Below are positions 7,439 to 15,236 of a stretch of 64,000 bases of DNA, in pieces (the first letter of the stretch is position 1; every line of letters starts with the position of its first letter). The stretch covers positions 279,152 through 343,151 of the forward strand of contig CALFWO010000005.1 of the NCBI GenBank assembly GCA_937928045.1. Reading direction: 5' to 3'. The notes under the pieces were generated by a model, which was not told where the DNA came from, made no database searches, and was given only the letters and a program-made list of their open reading frames with translations. Made by a program: the position numbers and the translations under genes. The DNA comes from an uncultured Saprospiraceae bacterium. Its GTDB lineage: Bacteria; Bacteroidota; Bacteroidia; Chitinophagales; Saprospiraceae.

Positions 7439-10186
7439 CTAACCAATGGCTTGAGTCACAATATCACTTTGTTGTTTTTCATGAACCTTTTTAAATCCAG
7501 TGGAAGGACTAGCAGAAGCTTTTCTTGCGATTACTTGTAATCCTGCATCTGGCAATTCGCCATGAATGAACGACCAATACCCCATATTAAGTGGTTCTTC
7601 TTGAACCCAGAACTTGTCCGCCTTGGCGTATTTCTTCAATAATTTTTTCACATGAGTAGCCGGGAAAGGATACAATTGCTCGATGCGAATAATGGCAACA
7701 TCTTTTTTACCTTTTCGCTCCTTTTCTGCAAGTAGATCGTAATAGATCTTTCCGCTACAGAAAATGGCGCGCTTCGCTTTTCCTCCTTGTCTTGGTCCAA
7801 AGTCTTCATCATCGTAATATTCATAAAATGAATTCTCCGGTTTCTTTTCGAAAGCTTCCATTGGAGAAACACATTTCGGATGTCTTAGCAAAGATTTCGG
7901 TGACATTACAATCAATGGCTTTCTAAAAGGTCGAGCCAATTGACGTCTGATCGCATGGAAGAAGTTTGCAGGTGTTGTAATATTTGCGACTGTTATATTG
8001 TGCTCAGCGCAAAGCTGTAAAAAACGTTCTACTCTCGCGCTGGAATGCTCTGGACCTTGTCCTTCATATCCATGAGGCAACAACATCACCAAGCCACTCA
8101 TTCTTTGCCACTTACTTTCTGCTGCAGAAATATATTGATCCACAATTGTTTGAGCACCATTGTAGAAATCTCCAAACTGTGCTTCCCAAACCACTAAGGC
8201 ATCAGGTGTTGCAAGCGAATATCCATATTCAAATCCGAGAACAGCAAACTCAGAAAGTAGGGAATTAAAAATTCTATATTTTCCTTGCTTAGCAGATAGG
8301 CCAGAAAGTCGGTTGTAAGGCTCGTATGTTTTTGCATCCTTTAGGACTGCATGTCTATGAGAGAAAGTACCTCTCTTAACATCTTGCCCCGTCATCCTAA
8401 CATCTTTTCCATCCATCAATATGGAACCATAAGCCATTAATTCGGCCATTGCCCAATCTACCATCTTACGATCAATCAATTTGTGCGTTCCTTTGAAAAG
8501 TCTATTTACTTTCCCTAGCGGATTGAATCCTTCTGGAAGCGTCACCAAGTGATTAACAATATCTTTGGCCCTCTTTTTTGAAATTCCAGTAGGAGGACTA
8601 ATTTCATAGTCTTTCGTAGTGGTCTTTTTCTTTAATTTTTGCCAAGCCTTCTCTGGCTGCTGATAGCTATATGGAAGTGCTTTTTGTTTCACTGAATCCA
8701 ATCTGGCTTGAAGATCTGACCAGAAAGTCTTTTCCATTTTCTCAGCCATTTCCTTTTCAAAGGTTCCATTCTGAATCAGATGATTAACATAGAGTTCTCT
8801 TGGGTCCTTATGACTTCCAATTGATTTATACATTTCTGGCTGAGTGAACTTAGGATCATCTCCCTCGTTGTGTCCATGACGGCGATAACAAACCATGTCT
8901 ATGAATACATCATTATTGAACAGCTGACGATATTCAATGGCCAATTCAGAAGCGAAGATTACTGCTTCTGGATCATCCCCATTGACATGAAATACTGGCG
9001 CTTGGATTAACGAAGCTGCAGCAGTGGAGTAGGTAGAAGATCTTGCATCTTCAAAATCTGTTGTAAATCCAATTTGATTGTTGATTACATAGTGGATTGT
9101 ACCTCCAGTGTAGTAACCTTCCAATTGACTCATTTGGACGGTTTCGTAAACAACTCCTTGGCCCGCAACTGCAGCATCACCATGAATCAATATTGGTAAA
9201 ATTTTGTCGTAATCAGATCCATAAAGAATATCCGCTTTAGCCCTGGAAAATCCTTGAACCACTGGATCCACAGATTCTAAATGCGATGGATTAGGTACAA
9301 GTTTTAAGTGAACTTTCTTACCAGAAGGTGTTTTAACAAGAGACGAATAACCCAAATGGTATTTTACATCTCCATCACCGTTCGAAAGGTCAGGAATACT
9401 TTGTCCTTCAAATTCATTGAAAATGTGTTCGTAGGTTTTTCCCATCACATTGGCCAAGACATTTAATCTTCCTCTATGCGCCATTCCGATAATAACCTCT
9501 TCTACTTTGTCTTCTGCACCCTTATTGATGATGGCATCTATTGCTGCAATGGTAGTTTCTCCACCTTCTAAGGAGAATCTCTTTTGACCAATATATTTGG
9601 TATGTAAAAAGCGTTCAAATCCAACAGCTCCGTTCAGCTTTTCTAAAATTCGTTTTTTCTTTTCCATGCTAAGACCATAGTCTTTAGCTCTGCCCTCGAT
9701 TTTATTCCTTAACCACATCCGTTTTTTGCGATCCTCTATATGAGCATATTCAAATCCGATGCTTCCACAATAGATCATTTTTAAATGATCTAAAATCTGT
9801 TGCAACGTTGCGTTTTTTAATCCCAACTCATTTCCTGCCAGAAATACTTTGTTTAAGTCTGAATCTGAAAGGTTGTAGTCCGCAAGGTCCAAATGGGGCT
9901 GTCTGTCTAGCCGCTCTCGTATAGGATTTGTTTTAGACAACAAATGCCCTCGACTTCTGAATCCATGTATTATTGAAAGAACTCCAAATTCTTTGTCAAC
10001 TTGACTTGCAGGTGCTGAGCCGTTACTTTGGCCATTTTCGGCTCCATTGTTATTCTGTCCGAAATCAAATCCTTGAAAAAAGGAACGCCAACCGTCTTCC
10101 ACACTAGATGGATCAGACTGGTACTTCTTGTACATTTCTTCGATGAAGCTCGGATGGGCATTAAAGACGTAGGAATAGTCACTCAT
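7439..10186 (-). CDS. sucA: 2-oxoglutarate dehydrogenase E1 component
   Basis: 915 residues, full length for the thiamin-dependent E1 of the TCA-cycle 2-oxoglutarate dehydrogenase complex. The N-terminus (NAHPSFIEEMYKKY) is the segment that binds the E2 core. GMAHRGRLNVLANVMGK (234-250), GDAAVAGQGVVYE, NNQIGFTT and CYRRHGHNEGDDP are hallmark thiamin-pyrophosphate and substrate-site stretches, and LPHGYEGQGPEHSS belongs to the C-terminal transketolase-like half. It converts 2-oxoglutarate to succinyl-lipoyl E2 with CO2 release. The E2 gene (sucB) is not adjacent on either side, so the unit is monocistronic, closed by its own terminator. It diverges from rpsT. Confidence 0.97.
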   Translation of the reverse strand: MSDYSYVFNAHPSFIEEMYKKYQSDPSSVEDGWRSFFQGFDFGQNNNGAENGQSNGSAPASQVDKEFGVLSIIHGFRSRGHLLSKTNPIRERLDRQPHLDLADYNLSDSDLNKVFLAGNELGLKNATLQQILDHLKMIYCGSIGFEYAHIEDRKKRMWLRNKIEGRAKDYGLSMEKKKRILEKLNGAVGFERFLHTKYIGQKRFSLEGGETTIAAIDAIINKGAEDKVEEVIIGMAHRGRLNVLANVMGKTYEHIFNEFEGQSIPDLSNGDGDVKYHLGYSSLVKTPSGKKVHLKLVPNPSHLESVDPVVQGFSRAKADILYGSDYDKILPILIHGDAAVAGQGVVYETVQMSQLEGYYTGGTIHYVINNQIGFTTDFEDARSSTYSTAAASLIQAPVFHVNGDDPEAVIFASELAIEYRQLFNNDVFIDMVCYRRHGHNEGDDPKFTQPEMYKSIGSHKDPRELYVNHLIQNGTFEKEMAEKMEKTFWSDLQARLDSVKQKALPYSYQQPEKAWQKLKKKTTTKDYEISPPTGISKKRAKDIVNHLVTLPEGFNPLGKVNRLFKGTHKLIDRKMVDWAMAELMAYGSILMDGKDVRMTGQDVKRGTFSHRHAVLKDAKTYEPYNRLSGLSAKQGKYRIFNSLLSEFAVLGFEYGYSLATPDALVVWEAQFGDFYNGAQTIVDQYISAAESKWQRMSGLVMLLPHGYEGQGPEHSSARVERFLQLCAEHNITVANITTPANFFHAIRRQLARPFRKPLIVMSPKSLLRHPKCVSPMEAFEKKPENSFYEYYDDEDFGPRQGGKAKRAIFCSGKIYYDLLAEKERKGKKDVAIIRIEQLYPFPATHVKKLLKKYAKADKFWVQEEPLNMGYWSFIHGELPDAGLQVIARKASASPSTGFKKVHEKQQSDIVTQAIG

Positions 10187-10358
10187 GATGATCTAAAAGT
10201 TAGCAGTTTTACTGCTATTTAACGGGTGATTGGATGCTTGGTTCGAAAATCGGTAAAAACCTTGACAAATATCGTGGTTATTTAGGGAAAAAAAACGCCT
10301 GAAATCATTTATTCAAGATATTTTTTCAAAAAGACTTTCCTTTTCTAGATAAAAGCCA

Positions 10359-10366
10359 TAAATTTG
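10359..10366 (+). promoter_or_regulatory. -7 box of the rpsT promoter
   Basis: TAAATTTG, an exact match to TAnnTTTG, 27 bases before the rpsT ATG. A T-rich stretch lies at the expected -33 distance. The predicted leader is about 20 nt. Confidence 0.6.
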
Positions 10367-10393
10367 CGCTCCGATTGCTAAAAATAATAACTT

Positions 10394-10645
10394 ATGGCTC
10401 AACATCAGTCTTCAAAAAAGAGAATTAGACAAGACGCTAAAAAGCGTATTCAAAACCGTTATTACAAGAAAACGGCTAGAACTGCTATCAAGAAATTGAG
10501 AGAGCTAGAAGACAAGGCTGAAGCTCAGAAGTTTCTTCCTAAAGTTGTTTCTATGATCGATCGTTTGGTTAAGAGAAATTCTTGGCACAAGAATAAGGCT
10601 TCAAACTTGAAAAGCAAGTTGATGTCTCGCGTAGCAGGAATGTAA
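10394..10645 (+). CDS. rpsT: 30S ribosomal protein S20
   Basis: 83 residues, very basic and all-helical. It begins MAQHQSSKKRIRQDAKKR and carries the S20 pattern of lysine/arginine-rich helices with a C-terminal SxLKSKLMSRV. It binds the 5' domain of 16S rRNA during small-subunit assembly. It has its own promoter box and a terminator 20 bases past the stop, so it is a single-gene transcript. Confidence 0.95.
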   Translation: MAQHQSSKKRIRQDAKKRIQNRYYKKTARTAIKKLRELEDKAEAQKFLPKVVSMIDRLVKRNSWHKNKASNLKSKLMSRVAGM

Positions 10646-10665
10646 GATTCTTTTATTTTAGCAGT

Positions 10666-10703
10666 AAAAAAGGTGGTTTAGTCTCGTACTGACCACCTTT
10701 TTT
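10666..10703 (+). terminator. Intrinsic terminator of rpsT
   Basis: AAAAAAGGTGGT (10666-10677) pairs with ACCACCTTTTTT (10692-10703), ending in a T-run. Confidence 0.9.
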
Positions 10704-11032
10704 ATGTCTAGTCTTGAACGTTTTGTAGTACCTCCGTTTTTTTCGATCCACATCATATGCGACCGTTGAATGAATGCAATTTTCAATTTGACTTCTATCA
10801 TATGTTATTAAAAATTCATGAGTTTTTGAGTATCGTAAATATCAGTAATCCAGCTGGTTGTGAAATTAATATATATAGAATGGCTCAATTGGCGATATAT
10901 TAATATAAGCCATTAAGCAGGTACAATACTCAAATATTGCACTTTATTTACCAATGCTTAGAGAACAGGAAATGAAAATCAATTACTTAATGCGACTGCC
11001 CAATAGTAATTAAACACAAAATTGAATTTTCA
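10704..11032. other. Intergenic stretch with no gene seen
   Basis: No open frame of useful length or RNA signature was found. The one structured element is a perfect 10-bp AT-rich inverted repeat, ATTAATATAT (10865-10874) with ATATATTAAT (10895-10904), separated by 20 bases. Confidence 0.5.
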
Positions 11033-11066
11033 TTGGTTTTTTAGGTTTTTGAGTTAGTTATGTTTG
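11033..11066 (+). promoter_or_regulatory. Bacteroidota-type promoter for a small RNA
   Basis: -33 TTGG at 11033-11036 and -7 TATGTTTG (exact TAnnTTTG) at 11059-11066, 26 bases start to start. Predicted transcription start is near 11072. Confidence 0.6.
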
Positions 11067-11071
11067 TATTC

Positions 11072-11251
11072 AAGAAGTACCTGATAAGCCCGTTTCTTAA
11101 AGGGTACGTCTTAAATCCCCGCTCATTGAGCATGAAACAGTGGAGTAGATCAATGACACAATGTGTCAATCTGATCAAAACTGTGCAGTTACTGATATTG
11201 CATTCCAGGCTAAAAAATGTGAAGTCCTTTTATTAGGGCTTTGCATTTTTT
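11072..11251 (+). ncRNA. Candidate ~180-nt small RNA with own promoter and terminator
   Basis: Between the predicted start at ~11072 and the terminator at 11212-11251 there is no good open frame, but several local hairpins. GTACC...GGTAC lies near the 5' end, GCTC-ATT-GAGC follows, then the palindrome TGACACA-A-TGTGTCA extended outward by GATCA/TGATC. No match to 6S, tmRNA, SRP or RNase P signatures was recognised. It could be a stand-alone trans-acting RNA, or a leader/attenuator for paaE, whose start is 83 bases past the terminator; paaE has its own -7 box, which favours independence. Confidence 0.5.
11212..11251 (+). terminator. Intrinsic terminator of the candidate small RNA
   Basis: AAAAAATG (11212-11219) pairs with CATTTTTT (11244-11251), with an inner AAG-CC/GG-CTT stem, then T-rich sequence. 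Confidence 0.8.
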
Positions 11252-11306
11252 GTTTTGTAAAACCTTATGCTTGGTAATCTAGAGGAACTATATCCCACCT
11301 TTTCTA

Positions 11307-11328
11307 TATCTTTGCGAACGATCATTCG
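11307..11328 (+). promoter_or_regulatory. paaE promoter -7 box with overlapping TetR-type operator
   Basis: TATCTTTG (11307-11314) exactly matches TAnnTTTG. It is followed at once by the near-palindrome CGAACGATCATTCG (11315-11328), which covers the expected transcription start. It differs at one defined position from CNAACGNNCGTTNG, the motif reported for the TetR-family phenylacetate repressor PaaR of Thermus. The TetR gene two positions downstream is the likely binder. Confidence 0.55.
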
Positions 11329-11334
11329 TAAATT

Positions 11335-12417
11335 ATGGCAAACACCTTTCATTCACTCACAGTTAAAGAAGTACGAAAAGAGACCGACAGTTGTGTTAGT
11401 GTTCTTTTCGACGTTCCAATCAAGCTTATCAATTCCTTCGAATTTTTACCTGGTCAATATTTGACCCTTGAGGCGGATATTTTCGGGGAGCCAGTTAGGA
11501 GAGCCTATTCCTTGTGTTCTTCTCCATTGGATGGCGAATGGCGAGTAGCGATTAAGAAAGTACCAGAAGGGAAATTCTCCACTTATGCAAATGAGGCGTT
11601 GATGGCTGGAGATCAGATTCAAGTTATGGAACCTCAGGGGAATTTTGTTGCCAAGTTAAATGCTAATAATGCCAACCATTATGTTGGATTTGCAGCTGGA
11701 TCAGGTATCACTCCCATCTTATCAATATTAAAAAATGCCCTTACTACTGAAAGGAATAGCAGTTTTACATTGGTTTATGGGAATAAGGGTTTGTCGGATA
11801 TCATTTTCTTTGAAGAGCTCGAAGCCCTGAAAAATAAATTCCTCGGAAGACTGACGATTCATCATATTTTCTCTAGAGAGGCGTTGGACACCCCTTTGAA
11901 TAACGGTCGAATAGATCTTGCGAAATTGGAAGAACTATCTGATGGCCTTATAGACTTTAATAAAGTTGCAGAAGTATTCATTTGTGGACCCTTGGGCATG
12001 ACAGAAATGCTCCGTGATGAATTACCAAATAAAGGGATGCAGAAAAAGAATATCCACTTTGAGTTATTTAATACTTCTGGGAATGATCACAAACAAAATT
12101 TTTCCAAAAATATTTCGGATGAAGATAAAGGGAAAACATCGAATGTGACTGTGACGCTAGATGGAAAATCTATAGTGTTTCCACTAGCCTATGAGGGTGA
12201 TAATGTCTTAGACGCTGCGCTGAAAAAAGGAGTTGATTTGCCTTTCGCTTGCAAAGGGGGCGTATGTTGCACCTGTCGTGCAAAGTTGGTGTCAGGGGAA
12301 GTAGACATGGAAGTGAACTATGCATTGGAGCAAGAAGAAGTCGACGCAGGTTTTATATTGACTTGTCAGGCCCACCCACGAACAGAAAAAATTGTCGTTG
12401 ATTTTGATCAAAAATGA
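11335..12417 (+). CDS. paaE: Phenylacetyl-CoA epoxidase reductase-like FAD/2Fe-2S protein
   Basis: 360 residues. An N-terminal FAD-binding barrel with RAYS at 56-59, an NAD(P)-binding domain with GSGITP (122-127) and CGPLGM (218-223), and a C-terminal plant-type [2Fe-2S] ferredoxin domain with Cys306, Cys311, Cys314 and Cys344. This order and length are those of PaaE, which passes electrons from NADPH to the PaaABC(D) oxygenase acting on phenylacetyl-CoA. The other paa genes are absent from the window, so another oxygenase partner is possible. Its stop overlaps the TetR start by four bases, forming a two-gene operon. Confidence 0.8.
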   Translation: MANTFHSLTVKEVRKETDSCVSVLFDVPIKLINSFEFLPGQYLTLEADIFGEPVRRAYSLCSSPLDGEWRVAIKKVPEGKFSTYANEALMAGDQIQVMEPQGNFVAKLNANNANHYVGFAAGSGITPILSILKNALTTERNSSFTLVYGNKGLSDIIFFEELEALKNKFLGRLTIHHIFSREALDTPLNNGRIDLAKLEELSDGLIDFNKVAEVFICGPLGMTEMLRDELPNKGMQKKNIHFELFNTSGNDHKQNFSKNISDEDKGKTSNVTVTLDGKSIVFPLAYEGDNVLDAALKKGVDLPFACKGGVCCTCRAKLVSGEVDMEVNYALEQEEVDAGFILTCQAHPRTEKIVVDFDQK

Positions 12418-12986
12418 TAGCTGAAAAAACAAAAAAAGAACGCATCTTTATTGAAGCCGCCAAGTTGTTTCAATCAAAAGGTTATGCCGCAACTTCAATG
12501 CGGGAATTAGCCAAACAGGTGGGATTAAAGCCATCTTCTTTTTACAGTCATATCAAATCAAAAGAAGAGATTTTAGAGATCATTTGTAAAAGAGCATCAG
12601 CCTTGTTCTCAGAAGGCTTGGAAAAAATTATAAGCCAAAAACTATCTCCGATAAAGACGCTAGAACAAATAATTGACTTGCATGTAGAAGTTGCTTTTGG
12701 GAATCCAAGTGCCATTACTGTCTTTAATGATGAATGGAAACATTTGACAGGCGAAGCCTTGAAAAGTTTTAGAGCAAATCGCAAAAGCTACCAGAATGCT
12801 GTAATTGCTGTCATTAAATCGGGCATTGAGAATGGAAATTTAAAAAATCTGGATGCGACCATTATTTTCAATACGATCATCGGTGGAACCCGTTGGTTAC
12901 ACTTCATCAATAATCCTTCGGAAGCGATGGCTAATCGAATTCGAAAACAACTGAAGGATATTCTTTTGCGTGGAATGTTAGAATAG
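12414..12986 (+). CDS. TetR-family repressor, probably PaaR-like
   Basis: 190 residues. The N-terminal helix-turn-helix (~20-55, TSMRELAKQVGLKPSSFYSH) is typical of TetR, and the C-terminal part is a ligand-binding helical domain close to the TetR_C families found with fatty-acyl and phenylacetyl-CoA regulators. It overlaps paaE by four bases, and a palindrome sits over the paaE transcription start, so autorepression relieved by an aryl- or acyl-CoA is the simplest reading. The ligand is inferred from context only. Confidence 0.75.
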   Translation: MIAEKTKKERIFIEAAKLFQSKGYAATSMRELAKQVGLKPSSFYSHIKSKEEILEIICKRASALFSEGLEKIISQKLSPIKTLEQIIDLHVEVAFGNPSAITVFNDEWKHLTGEALKSFRANRKSYQNAVIAVIKSGIENGNLKNLDATIIFNTIIGGTRWLHFINNPSEAMANRIRKQLKDILLRGMLE

Positions 12987-13134
12987 CATCATTTCTTACC
13001 ATTCAATATTTAGTAATTAATTAAAACATTCTCGGTTTGGCCAGTCTGTTTATAGCAAACCTTATGGTCCAATTTCAGAAAGTAAAAATTTAGAAAATCA
13101 AAACTGTTCATTTTTTTAACATGTTTTTTTCAAA

Positions 13135-13183
13135 TTGACCATTATTAGTCAAATAAATTTATTTTTTGAACCATTGTTCAAAA
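13135..13183 (+). promoter_or_regulatory. Fasciclin-gene promoter with overlapping palindromic operator
   Basis: A -33 TTG at 13135-13137 and a -7-like TATTTTTTG at 13160-13168. The perfect palindrome TTTTGAAC-CATT-GTTCAAAA (13164-13183) overlaps the -7 region. The core TGAAC-N4-GTTCA also precedes the TetR gene at 34223. Confidence 0.5.
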
Positions 13184-13235
13184 TGCATGTTAAACGTGCC
13201 GAAGATCAATTAGTAAAAAATTAAAACTTATTAAA

Positions 13236-14177
13236 ATGAAAGAAACGCTTTTAAATCTCCGATGGGCACTTTTAATTATGTTGCCTTTGGTATTTGTTGC
13301 TTGTAGCAATGATGACGAAATGACCCCTCCGGAAGAAGATCCAAAAAACATTGTTGAATATGCTTCGGACGATGCAAACTTCAGTACACTAGTAGAAGCA
13401 CTGACTAAAGCAGAACTGGTATCAACATTAGAGCAAGATGGACCTTATACTGTTTTTGCCCCAACAAACGCTGCATTCTCAGATGCTGGTATCGATGTAG
13501 CTACTACTTCTAAGGAAGACTTGCAGGCCGTATTGTTGTATCATGTTCTTGGTGCAAAAGTATTATCTGGAGATCTTACTGACAACCAACAAACATATAC
13601 AACTACTGCATCTACAAATGCTGATGGAGACCAATATTCACTTTTAATTGAAAGAGCAGGAGATAATGTTACATTAAATGGTTCAACGATGGTTACTACA
13701 GCCAATGTTGATGTTACCAATGGAGTAATTCATGTTATCGATAAAGTACTTTCACCATTAAATGTAGTTGGTCATGCACAAGCAAATAGCAATTTTACAA
13801 CACTAGTTGAAGCATTGGCTGGAGCTGACGGAGACTTGGTTGACGTACTTTCTGGTGCAGGTCCTTTCACTGTTTTTGCTCCATTGAATTCGGCTTTCGA
13901 AGCGATCCAAACAACTGTAGATGGATTAACTACTGCACAATTGGCAAAGGTATTGACTTACCATGTTGCTTCTGGAAATACGAGAGCAGGAGACCTAAGT
14001 AATCCTACAACCGTTGCTACGGTAAACGGAGAAGAATTTACTATAAACATCGATGGATCAAACGTAACAATAACTGATGCAAATGGTGGAGTTTCAACTA
14101 TTGTTTTGACAGATGTACAAGGAACAAACGGTGTAATTCATGTTTTAGATCGTGTTTTAATTCCAATGGATTTATAG
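13236..14177 (+). CDS. Lipoprotein with two fasciclin (FAS1) domains
   Basis: 313 residues. The signal peptide has a lipobox ending at Cys23 (LVFVAC). An acidic linker leads to two FAS1 domains (~38-173 and ~176-313); each shows the family's FAPTNAAF or FAPLNSAF motif, a YHV motif and a closing NGVIHVIDxVL. FAS1 proteins mediate adhesion and matrix interactions; this one is likely anchored in the outer membrane. It is preceded by a palindromic operator candidate and followed by a bidirectional terminator shared with murQ. Confidence 0.92.
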   Translation: MKETLLNLRWALLIMLPLVFVACSNDDEMTPPEEDPKNIVEYASDDANFSTLVEALTKAELVSTLEQDGPYTVFAPTNAAFSDAGIDVATTSKEDLQAVLLYHVLGAKVLSGDLTDNQQTYTTTASTNADGDQYSLLIERAGDNVTLNGSTMVTTANVDVTNGVIHVIDKVLSPLNVVGHAQANSNFTTLVEALAGADGDLVDVLSGAGPFTVFAPLNSAFEAIQTTVDGLTTAQLAKVLTYHVASGNTRAGDLSNPTTVATVNGEEFTINIDGSNVTITDANGGVSTIVLTDVQGTNGVIHVLDRVLIPMDL

Positions 14178-14192
14178 AAATTAAACAAGGGT

Positions 14193-14230
14193 AAAAAAAG
14201 CCGTTTGAAGTGATTCAAACGGCTTTTTTT
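14193..14230. terminator. Bidirectional intrinsic terminator
   Basis: AAAAAAAGCCGTTTGAA (14193-14209) pairs with TTCAAACGGCTTTTTTT (14214-14230). It separates the converging fasciclin and murQ genes. Confidence 0.93.
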
Positions 14231-14245
14231 ATTTTCAATAACTGT

Positions 14246-15055
14246 TTAATTATTTAGCTTTAACAATGCTAATCGTACACTTCCAGTTTCTTTTAAAAGT
14301 TTTTCAGCCGCGCTATAATCCAAGGTAGAATTTGACATAATTAACTTAGTACCACGTTCGACTAACTTCTCATTACTCAATTGCATGTCAACCATCTTGT
14401 TGTCTTCCACATGACCCAGTTGAATCATTACCGCAGTTGAAATCATATTCAAAACCAATTTCTGAGCTGTTCCAGCTTTCATCCTTGTAGATCCTGTTAA
14501 GAACTCAGGTCCAACAATTACTTCTACTGGGAAATCGGCTTGAGCAGCAACCTTCGAACCTGGATTGCAAGTAATTGATCCAGTAATCATTCCCAATGCC
14601 CGACAGTCGCGAAGTCCTCCAATTACATATGGTGTTCTTCCAGATGCTGCGATTCCAATGCAAACATCATTTTTGGTCAACCCATACTTTTGTAGATCTT
14701 TGATAGCTTGAGAATCATCATCTTCCGCAAATTCTACTGCTTTGCGTATGGCACCATCTCCACCCGCTATTATTCCAATTACCACATCGTGTGCCACACC
14801 AAAGGTGGGTGGACATTCAGAAGCATCCACGATTCCTAACCTTCCAGAGGTACCCGCGCCAATGTAGAACAGCCTTCCGCCTGCTTTCATTTTTGGGACA
14901 ATAGCTAAAACTAATGCTTCGATATGCCCAAGACACTTTTCAATAGCTACTGGAACGGAATGATCTTCTTTATTAATATTGGTCAATAGATTCAATACTG
15001 ACATTTTTTCTAGATGTCGATGATTTGAATCTGATTCGGTGATACTTTGTGACAT
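14246..15055 (-). CDS. murQ: N-acetylmuramic acid 6-phosphate etherase
   Basis: 269 residues with a SIS sugar-isomerase fold. GAGTSGRLGIVDASECPPTF, GIAASGRTPYVIGGL and STRMKAGTAQKLVLNMI are diagnostic for MurQ. The enzyme cleaves the lactyl ether of MurNAc-6-phosphate, giving GlcNAc-6-phosphate and D-lactate during cell-wall recycling. Slightly shorter than the E. coli enzyme (298), as is common in this phylum. No anmK or murP homologue lies beside it. A good promoter (-33 TTTG, -7 TATCTTTG) is upstream. Confidence 0.95.
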   Translation of the reverse strand: MSQSITESDSNHRHLEKMSVLNLLTNINKEDHSVPVAIEKCLGHIEALVLAIVPKMKAGGRLFYIGAGTSGRLGIVDASECPPTFGVAHDVVIGIIAGGDGAIRKAVEFAEDDDSQAIKDLQKYGLTKNDVCIGIAASGRTPYVIGGLRDCRALGMITGSITCNPGSKVAAQADFPVEVIVGPEFLTGSTRMKAGTAQKLVLNMISTAVMIQLGHVEDNKMVDMQLSNEKLVERGTKLIMSNSTLDYSAAEKLLKETGSVRLALLKLNN

Positions 15056-15074
15056 ATAAATGATGTTTTCGATT

Positions 15075-15110
15075 CAAAGATAATCCAAACGCTGATTTAT
15101 CGGACTCAAA
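15075..15110 (-). promoter_or_regulatory. murQ promoter
   Basis: On the minus strand, -33 TTTG (15107-15110) and -7 TATCTTTG (15075-15082, exact TAnnTTTG). The predicted leader before the murQ ATG is about 14 nt. Confidence 0.65.
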
Positions 15111-15236
15111 TTTATTATCCGTTATTGATACGAATAAGGAAAAGTCGGGTGAATAATCGTACAAATGAAATTATAATAAAGGTTAATTGGTATTCCAGAA
15201 ATTGTATAACTTTTGGTTTTCCTTGGAAGGTAAAGA

